Shown piece by piece: positions 7,618 through 15,181 of a DNA stretch of 18,158 nucleotides (positions within the stretch are counted from its first letter, which is position 1; every line of letters starts with the position of its first letter). Both the position numbers and the translations under genes were made by a program. The stretch covers positions 1 through 18,158 of the forward strand of contig DDXK01000110.1 of NCBI GenBank assembly GCA_002347185.1, written 5' to 3'. Source of the DNA: Desulfobulbaceae bacterium UBA2262 (GTDB lineage Bacteria; Desulfobacterota; Desulfobulbia; Desulfobulbales; Desulfurivibrionaceae). A model generated the notes under the pieces. The model did no database searches, was not told the DNA's origin, and saw nothing but the letters and a program-made list of their open reading frames with translations.

Positions 7618-9366
7618 ATGTTTCGTATCCGCCGGATCTATGACAATACCCTGACCATCGACCGCGAGGCCATCGCGCAGGTGCAGCGGATCCTGCGCAG
7701 CCAGTTTTCGGCGGTGCCGGAAAGCGAGGTGGCAAGCCTCGCCCGCAAGCTCTCCGATCCCCTCAAGTACCGATTCCGCACCATCCTCTTCATTGCCGAC
7801 GACATGAAACAGCGGGTCAAGGGTTTTGCCCTGCTCAATCATGCCCCGGATCTTTCCTTCTGCTTTCTCGACTTCATCTCCGTGGACCCCAGGGCCGCGG
7901 CCGGCGGCATCGGCGGCGCCCTCTACGAGCGGGTCCGGGATGAGGCCCGCACTCTGGGCGTGCCCGGCATCTTGATGGAATGTCTGCCCGACGATCCGAA
8001 GATCTGCGCCGAGCCGGACACGGTGAAACAGAGCCGGGCCCGGCTCCGGTTCTATGAGCGCTATGGCGCCCTGCCCATCATCAATACCGCCTATGAAACG
8101 CCGCTCAGGCCGGAGTATGACTGCCCTCCCTACCTGGTCTACGACGACCTCGGCACCGGCAGGCCCCTGGCCAGGGACACGGCCCGCGAGATCGTGCGCG
8201 CCATCCTCATCCGCAAGTACGGCAAGGATTGCCCGGCCGGCTATATCGAGATGGTGGTGGATTCCTTTCGTGACGATCCGGTGCGGCGGCGCGCTCCCCG
8301 TTATATCCGGAAGGAACCTCTCCGGGTGCCGCAGGTCAAGTTCGTGGATAAGGAGATCGCCCTCATCGTCAACGAAAAGCACGATATCCACCATGTCCAT
8401 GAACGGGGCTACGTGGAGGCGCCGGTGCGCATCGCCTCGATCCTGAGGGGCATCGAGGGGACCGGCCTCTTCGACCGCCGGCCGGCCCGTCATTTTCCCG
8501 AGGGGCACATCAAAAAGGTGCATGAGCCAAAGTTTGTCGAATATCTCAAGCAGGTCTGCACCCGCCTTGAGCCGGGCAAATCGGTCTACCCCTATGTCTT
8601 CCCCATTCGTAACGCGGCCCGTCCGCCCAAGGATCTGCCGGTGCGGGCGGGGTATTTCTGCTTCGACACCTTCACTCCCCTGAACCACAACGCCTACCGG
8701 GCGGCCAGGGGCGCGGTGGACTGCGCCCTGACCGCGGCGCAGCTCCTGGAGGAGGGCTACCGGCTGAGCTATGCCCTGGTGCGGCCGCCCGGCCATCATG
8801 CCGAAAGGAAGGTTTTCGGCGGGTTCTGCTACTTCAACTCGGCGGCCATCGCCGCCAATTATCTGAGCCGTCACGGCAGGGTGGCGGTGCTTGACATCGA
8901 TTACCACCACGGCAACGGCACCCAGGATATTTTTTATCGGCGCAGCGATGTGCTCACCCTGTCCATCCACGGGCATCCCAGTTTTGCCTATCCTTATTTT
9001 TCAGGTTTCAGCGAGGAGGTGGGCGAGGGAGAGGGCCGCGGTTTCAATCGCAACTATCCCCTGCCCGAGGAGCTGGACGGCGCAGGCTACCGGCGGGTGC
9101 TTGCCCGGGCGCGCAGGCGGGTCAGCATCTTCAGGCCGCGCTTTCTCGTGGTGGCCCTGGGGCTTGACCCGGCCAAAAAGGATCCCACCGGCACCTGGTC
9201 GCTCACGGCCGCCGATTTCGAGGAAAACGGCCGGATGCTCGGCAGCCTGCGCCTGCCCACCCTGGTCGTGCAGGAAGGGGGATACCGGACCCGTTCGCTG
9301 GGCGCCAATGCCCGCCATTTTTTTCTCGGCCTCTGGGAGGGGATGCACGGGGACGATCGGCGCTGA
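7618..9366 (+). CDS. GNAT domain fused to HDAC/acetylpolyamine-amidohydrolase-like zinc deacetylase
   Basis: A 582-residue two-domain protein. Residues 1 to about 160 form a GNAT-like domain (FLDFISVDPRAAAGGIGGAL, LRFYERYGALPI), although the usual Arg/Gln of motif A looks replaced by Ala. Residues about 245-575 form an arginase-fold zinc deacetylase. RPPGHHA carries the histidine dyad H393/H394, DIDYHHGNGTQ the zinc ligands D428 and H430, GLDPAKKDP the third ligand D517, and QEGGY the catalytic Y556, so all catalytic residues are present. QEGGYRTRSLGANA resembles acetylpolyamine amidohydrolases more than class I protein deacetylases. GAGG lies five bases before the ATG. The 120-base gap upstream holds only a weak hairpin (7561-7584) and no convincing promoter. 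As last gene of the cluster it could remove an acyl group added by the neighbouring GNAT, or act on polyamine-like beta-lysine derivatives. Confidence 0.93.
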   Translation: MFRIRRIYDNTLTIDREAIAQVQRILRSQFSAVPESEVASLARKLSDPLKYRFRTILFIADDMKQRVKGFALLNHAPDLSFCFLDFISVDPRAAAGGIGGALYERVRDEARTLGVPGILMECLPDDPKICAEPDTVKQSRARLRFYERYGALPIINTAYETPLRPEYDCPPYLVYDDLGTGRPLARDTAREIVRAILIRKYGKDCPAGYIEMVVDSFRDDPVRRRAPRYIRKEPLRVPQVKFVDKEIALIVNEKHDIHHVHERGYVEAPVRIASILRGIEGTGLFDRRPARHFPEGHIKKVHEPKFVEYLKQVCTRLEPGKSVYPYVFPIRNAARPPKDLPVRAGYFCFDTFTPLNHNAYRAARGAVDCALTAAQLLEEGYRLSYALVRPPGHHAERKVFGGFCYFNSAAIAANYLSRHGRVAVLDIDYHHGNGTQDIFYRRSDVLTLSIHGHPSFAYPYFSGFSEEVGEGEGRGFNRNYPLPEELDGAGYRRVLARARRRVSIFRPRFLVVALGLDPAKKDPTGTWSLTAADFEENGRMLGSLRLPTLVVQEGGYRTRSLGANARHFFLGLWEGMHGDDRR

Positions 9367-9378
9367 GGCGCTGAAAAA

Positions 9379-9420
9379 GGAAAAGCCCCTTTCCCAGGGA
9401 GGGAGGAAAGGGGCTTTTCC
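9379..9420. terminator. Convergent intrinsic terminator
   Basis: A perfect 16-base inverted repeat (GGAAAAGCCCCTTTCC at 9379-9394, complement at 9405-9420) surrounds a 10-base loop. On the minus strand it is followed by TTTTTC, a proper T-run for the peroxiredoxin gene. On the plus strand the T-run lies within the stem, so termination for the deacetylase cluster may be weaker. Its position between convergent stop codons fits a two-way terminator. Confidence 0.85.
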
Positions 9421-9479
9421 GGAGAGAGGAGGAGGGTGTTTTCGCGTCGGAGCGGGGGGCTTCTTTTCTGGGATGCGCC

Positions 9480-10091
9480 CTATTTGAGGGCGTCGTAGAC
9501 CTTGCCCACCAAGTCTGCTCCCGGGGTCAGGGTTTTGGCACCCGCTTCCCAGCGGGCCGGGCAGGCCTCAGCCGGGTGGGCCGCAACATAAACACTGGCC
9601 TTGAGTTTGCGCAGCAGCTCCTTGGCATTGCGGCCGACGTTGTAGAAGTTCACTTCCGAGGCGACCAGCCGGCCTTCCGGGCTGATGAGGAAGGTGCCGC
9701 GCAGGGCCAGGCCGGTTCCGTGATCATAGACGCCGAACAGCTTGGCGACGGTGCCGGTGGGATCCGCCGCCATGGGGTATTTGGCATTCTGCAGGAATTT
9801 CTCTTCCCGTTTCCAGGCCAGATGGGTGTAGACGGTGTCGGTGCTCACCGTGACCACCTCGCCGCCCGCGGCCTTGATGTTTTCGTACTCGTCGGCCAGG
9901 TCGCCCAGCTCGGTGGAGCAGACAAAGGTGAAGTCGGCGGGGTAGAAGAACAGGATGGTCCATTTTCCTTCCTTGCGCAGTTTTTCCAGGGAAATCCTGC
10001 CGAATCCGTAATCGGTGGGCTCATAGGTTTCCATTTCAAAATTCGGGACAGTCTGGCCAACCTGCAGGCAGTTGCAGCAATTCTCACCCAT
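9480..10091 (-). CDS. 2-Cys peroxiredoxin (AhpC/Prx1 type)
   Basis: A 203-residue cytoplasmic thiol peroxidase that reduces hydrogen peroxide and organic peroxides. The active site PxxxTxxC is P51, T55 and C58 (FFYPADFTFVCSTELGD). The conserved arginine is R131 (ALRGTFLI), and the resolving cysteine is C177 (EACPARW), making it a typical 2-Cys enzyme of normal length. The N-terminus MGENCCNCLQ carries three extra cysteines, which is unusual. AAGGAG lies seven bases before the ATG. The promoter region has a perfect Fur/PerR-type box over the -10 element, so repression by an iron- or peroxide-sensing Fur-family regulator is likely. No ahpF or thioredoxin reductase gene is adjacent, so the electron donor is not indicated. 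Confidence 0.95.
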   Translation of the reverse strand: MGENCCNCLQVGQTVPNFEMETYEPTDYGFGRISLEKLRKEGKWTILFFYPADFTFVCSTELGDLADEYENIKAAGGEVVTVSTDTVYTHLAWKREEKFLQNAKYPMAADPTGTVAKLFGVYDHGTGLALRGTFLISPEGRLVASEVNFYNVGRNAKELLRKLKASVYVAAHPAEACPARWEAGAKTLTPGADLVGKVYDALK

Positions 10092-10144
10092 GGTAAAGCT
10101 CCTTTTCGGCAGAGGTCGTAAGGGAAATCGATATCAGATTGTTT

Positions 10145-10159
10145 TGATAATTATTATCA
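10145..10159. promoter_or_regulatory. Fur/PerR-type operator (perfect 7-1-7 inverted repeat)
   Basis: TGATAATTATTATCA is an exact 7-1-7 palindrome matching the minimal Fur-family box TGATAATNATTATCA. The related PerR consensus, TTATAATNATTATAA, differs at two symmetric positions. It lies 53 bases upstream of the peroxiredoxin start and covers the predicted -10 element. Fur or PerR control of peroxide defence is therefore likely. Which regulator binds cannot be decided from sequence. Confidence 0.85.
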
Positions 10160-10179
10160 TCTCGTGGCCATAAAGTCAA
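10150..10179 (-). promoter_or_regulatory. Probable sigma70-type promoter of the peroxiredoxin gene
   Basis: On the minus strand, TTGACT (10179-10174) is followed after 18 bases by AATAAT (10155-10150). A 17-base spacer would give TAATAA. The -10 element lies inside the Fur/PerR-type palindrome, a standard arrangement for repression by steric exclusion. Confidence 0.6.
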
Positions 10180-10247
10180 ACCATTTTTGTCCTACTTAGG
10201 TATTTTTCTATAAGCCTTTTTATTTCAGGGTGTTGTATGCTATGCCT

Positions 10248-10286
10248 GCCAGGGCAGGCGTTTGCGCTGCGGTCGCCTGCCCTGGC
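10248..10286. repeat. Long perfect hairpin, REP-like (13-base arms)
   Basis: GCCAGGGCAGGCG (10248-10260) and its exact complement CGCCTGCCCTGGC (10274-10286) flank a 13-base loop. The left arm also overlaps a smaller palindrome (GCCTGCCAGGGCAGGC, 10244-10259). No T-run follows on either strand, so it is not a typical terminator. It may be a dispersed palindromic (REP/BIME-like) element or an insulating structure between divergent genes. No second full copy was noticed in the window. Confidence 0.65.
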
Positions 10287-10317
10287 CACTTCAGCGGGTG
10301 TGGGTTTGGATCCGCGC

Positions 10318-10346
10318 TTGACACCCCCAGGCCTTTCCCGTAAATA
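10318..10346 (+). promoter_or_regulatory. Possible promoter for aroK-aroC
   Basis: A perfect TTGACA (10318-10323) is followed after exactly 17 bases by a weak -10, TAAATA (10341-10346). Transcription would start about 100 bases before the aroK ATG. The -35 is strong and the -10 poor. Confidence 0.4.
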
Positions 10347-10454
10347 CAGAGCATGCCCCGCCAGAAAAGGGTGGCCGCGTCATGGGGTTGCGGCTTTTCC
10401 CCGGGGGCGGGCTTCTCCTCCCTCGAAATCCACGGCAGGCAGCGAGTGTGGTAT

Positions 10455-11039
10455 ATGTTTGATCCGAGGCATAAAATCATTCTCACCGGCTACCGGGCCA
10501 CGGGCAAAAGCTCGGTGGGGCCCCTTCTCGCCCAGCGTCTGGGCCTGGATTTCCTCGACATGGACGGATTGATCGAGGAGCGGGCGGGCTGTCGCATCCG
10601 TGAGCTTGTCGCCTCCCGGGGCTGGGACCATTTCCGGGCCCTGGAGCGGGATCTGCTCGCCGAGCTGGTCAGTCGCGGCAATGCGGTGATTTCCACCGGC
10701 GGCGGCGCCATCCTCCATCAGGGGGTCTGGCCGCAGCTCGCCCAAACCGGCCTCGTCGTCTGGCTGGCGGCGGATATCGACACCATCTGCCGCCGCTTGC
10801 AGGGTGACGGGAAAAGCAGCAGTCAGCGGCCCTCTCTCACCGGCGCCGACATCTATACCGAGGTGGCCCTGGTCCTGGCAGAGCGGGAGCCGCTTTACGC
10901 CAAAGGGTCGCATCTCACCATCGACACCAGCGCCAAGAGTGTCGCCGAGATCGTGGCCCGCATAGAAGAGGCCCTTGCCGACGAGGATTTTCTTCGGAGA
11001 GTGCAGGAGGCTCTCCCCAAAACGCATCTTTACTGTTAG
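10455..11039 (+). CDS. aroK: Shikimate kinase
   Basis: A 194-residue cytoplasmic enzyme that phosphorylates shikimate at the 3-hydroxyl with ATP, the fifth step of the chorismate pathway. The P-loop is GYRATGKSS (residues 12-20), and D35/D37 in FLDMDGLIEE bind Mg and shikimate. An FRALE motif, the STGGGA segment and the lid arginine in SSQRPSL are all present. I chose the ATG at 10455 because the family normally begins a few residues before the P-loop strand (KIILTGYR). A GTG at 10446 or the upstream ATG at 10353 are possible but less likely, and no strong ribosome-binding site decides this. It is followed after 10 bases by aroC, the enzyme two steps later, so the pair forms an operon. Confidence 0.93.
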   Translation: MFDPRHKIILTGYRATGKSSVGPLLAQRLGLDFLDMDGLIEERAGCRIRELVASRGWDHFRALERDLLAELVSRGNAVISTGGGAILHQGVWPQLAQTGLVVWLAADIDTICRRLQGDGKSSSQRPSLTGADIYTEVALVLAEREPLYAKGSHLTIDTSAKSVAEIVARIEEALADEDFLRRVQEALPKTHLYC

Positions 11040-11049
11040 GAGCACAGGC

Positions 11050-12105
11050 ATGGCTGGAAATACCTTCGGCTCTCTTTTCCGGATCACCACCTGGGGTGAA
11101 TCCCATGGCACCGCGGTGGGCGCCACCGTGGACGGCTGCCCACCCGGCATCCCCCTTTCCCGGGAGGACATTCAGCAGGAGCTGGAACGGCGGCGGCCCG
11201 GCAAGGGAGGGCCTGCCGCCAGCCCCCGCAAGGAGCCGGACCAGGTGGAGATCCTCTCGGGAATTTTTGAAGGAAAAACCACCGGCACCCCCATCTCGAT
11301 GGCGGTTTTCAACAAGGATGCCCACAGCAAATCCTATGAGCACCTGCAGGATATCTTCCGGCCCGGCCATGGCGACATCACCTATCTGAAAAAGTACGGA
11401 ATTCGCGATCACCGGGGCGGCGGCCGCGCCTCGGCCCGGGAGACCGTGGGCCGGGTGGCGGCGGGCGCGGTGGCGAAAAAGCTGCTCGGCCTGCACGGCA
11501 TCTCGGTGACCGCCTACACCGTGGCCCTGGGCAAGGTCAGGGTCGGCAAGCGCTACCTGGAGGATATCGGGGAAAACGCCTTCTTCTGTCCGGACAACGA
11601 GGTGGCGGCGGAGATGCTCGCCCATGTGGAGGAGGTGCGGATGCAGGGCGACACCCTGGGCGGGGTGGTGGAGATCCTGGCCCAGGGCTGCCCGGCGGGA
11701 CTTGGCGAGCCGGTTTTTGAGAAGCTCGACGCCTCCCTGGCCTTTGCCCTGATGTCCATCGGCGCGGTGAAGGGCGTGGAGATCGGCGCCGGTTTTGGCG
11801 CCGCCGCCCTGCTCGGTTCGGAAAACAACGACACCATCACCCCGGAGGGCTTTGCCAGCAACAACAGCGGCGGCATCCTGGCCGGCATCTCCAACGGCGA
11901 CGCCATCGTGGCCCGGGTGGCGGTAAAGCCCATCCCCTCCATCGGCAGGGAGCAGCAGACCGTCAATCTGGCCAACGAGCCGGTGACGATCAAGATCGGC
12001 GGCCGCCATGACATCTCGGCCATTCCCCGGATCATCCCGGTCTGCGAGGCCATGGTCGCCCTGACCCTGGCCGATCACCTTCTCAGGCAGAAGGCCATCG
12101 AGTAA
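11050..12105 (+). CDS. aroC: Chorismate synthase
   Basis: A 351-residue FMN-dependent enzyme that makes chorismate from 5-enolpyruvylshikimate-3-phosphate by anti-1,4-elimination of phosphate. The first signature is ITTWGESHG (residues 12-20), with H19 at the active site. The second is HRGGGRASARETVGRVAAGA, and the third is FASNNSGGILAGISNG followed by VKPIPSI. Length and motifs are complete. An AGGAG sits seven bases before the ATG at 11050. An in-frame ATG at 10975 lies within aroK and is rejected. It is the last gene of the aroK-aroC operon. Its stop is only 18 bases from the stop of the convergent sensor kinase, with no visible terminator between them. Confidence 0.97.
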   Translation: MAGNTFGSLFRITTWGESHGTAVGATVDGCPPGIPLSREDIQQELERRRPGKGGPAASPRKEPDQVEILSGIFEGKTTGTPISMAVFNKDAHSKSYEHLQDIFRPGHGDITYLKKYGIRDHRGGGRASARETVGRVAAGAVAKKLLGLHGISVTAYTVALGKVRVGKRYLEDIGENAFFCPDNEVAAEMLAHVEEVRMQGDTLGGVVEILAQGCPAGLGEPVFEKLDASLAFALMSIGAVKGVEIGAGFGAAALLGSENNDTITPEGFASNNSGGILAGISNGDAIVARVAVKPIPSIGREQQTVNLANEPVTIKIGGRHDISAIPRIIPVCEAMVALTLADHLLRQKAIE

Positions 12106-12123
12106 GCTCCGCCTCGGGGGGCC

Positions 12124-15006
12124 TCAGCCCTGGCTCAGCGCCTTGCGGATCGTCACGGCGAAATCGGCCATGATTACCGGCTTCATGATGAATTCGCGGA
12201 TGCCCAGGGCCTTGGCCTCCTCGGCGCTGATGAGCTGACTGAAGCCGGTGCACATGACGATGGGGATCCCCGGCCGGATGGCCAGGGCGGCCTTGGCCAG
12301 CTCGATGCCGGTCAGTCTGGGCATGGTGATGTCGGTGATGATGAGGTCATAGGCCGTCGGGTTCTCCCGAAAGGCGGCCAGGGCCCTTTCGCTTTCCATA
12401 AATGCCTGCACCGCATAGCCCAGGCGTCCCAGCAGTTTTTCTTCCATCCCGAGGATCACTTCGTCATCGTCGATGAGCAGCACCCGTTCCGAGCCGTGGG
12501 GCAGGTGGGCGACCTCGGGCTTCTGTTCCGCCAGCTCGGCATCCTCTATGGCCGGAAAGAAAATGCTGAAGGCGGCGCCTTTGCCCGGCGCGCTTTCCAG
12601 TCTGATTTCGCCATGGAGGTTGGTGACGATGCCCTGCACGATGGCCAGCCCGAGGCCGGTCCCTTCGCCCTTCTCCTTGGTGGTGAAATAGGGCTCGAAA
12701 ATCCGTTCCTGGAGTTTGGGGTCAATGCCGGGGCCGGTGTCCCGCACTTCAAGGCGGAGATAGCGGCCGGGCCGCATGCCGATTTTCCGTGCCACCTCCT
12801 CCGCAGAGCGCTCGATCTCGCGGAGCGAGATCGAAAGGGTGCCGCCGGTTTCGCGCATGGCGTGGTAGGCGTTGGTGCAGAGATTCATGACCACCTGATG
12901 GATCTGGACCGGGTCGGCAAGAACCGAAGCGCACTCGGAGTCGATCTCCTGGTTGAGCTCGATGGTGCTGGGGATCGAGGCGCGCAGCAGCTTGAGCGCC
13001 TCCTTGATCACGTACTGCAGCTTTAGCGGCATGAGCTTCTGTTCACGCTGGCGGCTGAAGGTGAGGATGTGCTTGATGAGCTCCTTGGCCCGGTTCGCGG
13101 CGGTGATGACTTCGGCAATATCCTTGCTCACCGGATTCTCCGGCGGCAGGCTTTCCAGGGCCAGTTCCGAATAGCCGAGGATGGGGGTGAGGATATTGTT
13201 GAAATCATGGGCGATCCCGCCGGCCAGGGTCCCCAGGGCCTCGATTTTCTGGGCCTGTCGGAGCTGGGCCTCCAGGGCGGCTTTTTCTTCCAAGATCTGC
13301 CGGGAGCTGCTCAGGTCGTGCAGGCTCATCAGGATGCTCATCGGCTGGCCATCCCGATCGCGCACCACCTTGACCGAGATTTCCAGAGGCCTGCCGGCCG
13401 GGTTGTCCGGGTGGTCCGCCTCCATGGTGATCAGGGTGTTTTTCAGGGCTTCCTGGGCCCGGCAGACCGGACAGGGTGTTTTCTCCCCTTCCGGGTGGAC
13501 AATCTCGCTGATGTGGCGCCCCACCGCTGAGGCGGGGCTGCTGCCGGTCATGCGGTAAAATGCCTCGTTGGCCCGGAGAAGACGTCGGTCAAGGCCAAGC
13601 AGGTAGGCGGCATCGTCGGAGGCATTCATGGCTGCGGCCCATTCGGCCTCGGCCTGGGCGGCGGCCTTTTCCGCTTTTTTCCGATCCGTGATGTCCTCGG
13701 AGATGCCGAGCAGGTAGGCGGGTTCGCCCTGCTCGTTGAGGAGGGGGATTTTTTTCGTATGGAGGAGGCGCTCGCCTTTCTTCCTGGTCTGGACCCTCTC
13801 TTCCGGGATGTCGACGACCTTGCGGCCGGTAAGGGCTTGCCTGTCCCTGGCCGTGAAGCCATCCGCCTCCTCGGCCGGAAAGAGATCATAGTCGTTCTTG
13901 CCGAGCATGCTCTCCCGGGGGTGGCCGAGCAGCTCCTCTCCGGCCCGGTTGAAGCGGACGAAGCGGAGAGTCCTCGCCTCCTTGACAAAGATCATGTCCG
14001 GAATATTTTCGACCACGGAGGCCAGAAAGGTCTCGCTTTCCCGCAGCGCCTTTTCCGCTTCCCGCCGCTCCCGGATCTCTGCGGTGAGGCTCTGTTCGCT
14101 GGCGATGAGATTCTCATAGGGCCTGGCGATGGCGGAAATGAAGATGCCCCGGTAGAAGAGGAGGCCGGCGATGATCTTGTAGAGATGGCCGAGGACGTTG
14201 TGGATGTCGAAGGCGCTCTGGTAGGCGACAAAGGCCAGCTCCCCGAAGGCGCTGAAGAGAAGCGCCGCGATAAAGAAAAAGAGCAGGCGTTCGCCGCTTT
14301 TGTGCAGGCGGTGCCAGTAGGCAAGGGCCGCGGCCAGGAAGAGGGCGATGCACAGGTATTCGGCGCCCTTTTTGAAGGGGGTCAGGCCGCTGCCCTCGAC
14401 AAAGGTCGTCGGCAGCCAGGTGGGGAAAAAGATGGCGGCGACGGCAACATAGGCGGAAAAGGAGAGGGCGATGCAGAGCAGGAAGGGCTTGCTGAGCCAG
14501 AAGCTGCGTGTTTCCCGATAGACAAAGGCGCTGGCCAGGAAGGCGAGGCTGGCGAAGAGGCGGCCCGCTATCCAGAACTGGGTCGATTTGTTGGGGGAGT
14601 TGGGGGTGAAGAAGTCGGGCATGCCGGCGTAGCTCATGGTGTGCAGGAAGTCGACAAGGCCTATGGCCAGGAAGGCGCCGCTCAGGAAGAGGGCATGGGC
14701 GTCGCGGGACTGGCCATAGGCATACCAGCCCACCCCGAAGATGGAGAGTGAAACCATGATGCTGAAGAATTCTGCCACATTGTGAAAGATCAGGTAGTGG
14801 CGGATCTCCATGGTCAGGTGGCCGAGGGCCGGGATGAGCCGGTCCAGGAAAAAGGGGAGACTGGCGAGGCCAAGAAGGAGCAGGGGCAGAACGGCTGGCG
14901 AGGCGAGGGGATGTTCTTTGTGGAGGTGTGCCATCATGACCTGCCCTGCGGGAGTTCTTGGCTGAAGGCGGTGTGCTGGGGCGGCACCGGCCTTGAATGG
15001 GCTCAC
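12124..15006 (-). CDS. MASE3-PAS-PAS hybrid histidine kinase with receiver domain
   Basis: A 960-residue membrane-bound hybrid kinase. Residues about 36-300 contain several hydrophobic helices of a MASE3-type sensor (VDFLHTMSYAGMPDF, WIAGRLFASLAFLASAFVYR). PAS domains follow at about 325-445 (ending LGISEDITDRKKAE) and 455-570. HisKA has the phospho-accepting H600 (TLAGGIAHDFNNILTPILG). HATPase_c carries NLCTNAYHAM, DTGPGIDP and GEGTGLGLAIV. The receiver, about 840-960, carries D892 in LIITDITMPRLTG and the late lysine in MKPV. The second PAS contains a CPVC motif (C512, C515). The start is uncertain: GTG at 15006 has AAGGAG only two bases upstream, while ATGs at 14937 and 14934 have a weaker CAGGG. 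No dedicated response regulator is adjacent. The stimulus is unknown. Confidence 0.93.
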   Translation of the reverse strand: MSPFKAGAAPAHRLQPRTPAGQVMMAHLHKEHPLASPAVLPLLLLGLASLPFFLDRLIPALGHLTMEIRHYLIFHNVAEFFSIMVSLSIFGVGWYAYGQSRDAHALFLSGAFLAIGLVDFLHTMSYAGMPDFFTPNSPNKSTQFWIAGRLFASLAFLASAFVYRETRSFWLSKPFLLCIALSFSAYVAVAAIFFPTWLPTTFVEGSGLTPFKKGAEYLCIALFLAAALAYWHRLHKSGERLLFFFIAALLFSAFGELAFVAYQSAFDIHNVLGHLYKIIAGLLFYRGIFISAIARPYENLIASEQSLTAEIRERREAEKALRESETFLASVVENIPDMIFVKEARTLRFVRFNRAGEELLGHPRESMLGKNDYDLFPAEEADGFTARDRQALTGRKVVDIPEERVQTRKKGERLLHTKKIPLLNEQGEPAYLLGISEDITDRKKAEKAAAQAEAEWAAAMNASDDAAYLLGLDRRLLRANEAFYRMTGSSPASAVGRHISEIVHPEGEKTPCPVCRAQEALKNTLITMEADHPDNPAGRPLEISVKVVRDRDGQPMSILMSLHDLSSSRQILEEKAALEAQLRQAQKIEALGTLAGGIAHDFNNILTPILGYSELALESLPPENPVSKDIAEVITAANRAKELIKHILTFSRQREQKLMPLKLQYVIKEALKLLRASIPSTIELNQEIDSECASVLADPVQIHQVVMNLCTNAYHAMRETGGTLSISLREIERSAEEVARKIGMRPGRYLRLEVRDTGPGIDPKLQERIFEPYFTTKEKGEGTGLGLAIVQGIVTNLHGEIRLESAPGKGAAFSIFFPAIEDAELAEQKPEVAHLPHGSERVLLIDDDEVILGMEEKLLGRLGYAVQAFMESERALAAFRENPTAYDLIITDITMPRLTGIELAKAALAIRPGIPIVMCTGFSQLISAEEAKALGIREFIMKPVIMADFAVTIRKALSQG

Positions 15007-15181
15007 TTCTCCTTATATGTCGAAACCCGGGGGCGGGGCAATGGTTTTTCCTCGTTGCGGAGGGAGAGGCGTCTGTAATAGTATGGATTCCGTACTGAGT
15101 GCCGGCGGCGGCCTGAGCGGCATTTGCCCCGGCGGGGGGCTGCTCCCCTGCCTGCCCGAAAATTCCAGCGAGACAAGAGTA

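Larger units (their letters stand above)
10092..10454. other. 363-base divergent intergenic region (peroxiredoxin / aroK)
   Basis: No gene is supported. From left to right it holds the peroxiredoxin ribosome-binding site, promoter and Fur/PerR-type box (to about 10180), and an AT-rich stretch to about 10235. A long 13-base-arm hairpin follows at 10248-10286, then a candidate aroK promoter at 10318-10346. An in-frame ATG at 10353 would extend AroK by 34 residues with no family similarity (MPRQKRVAASWGCGF). I treat that stretch as leader. Confidence 0.6.

Noticed and set aside
6970..8976. 668-codon open frame on the minus strand
   Set aside because: It spans the GNAT and GNAT-deacetylase genes in antisense. 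No domain is recognisable.
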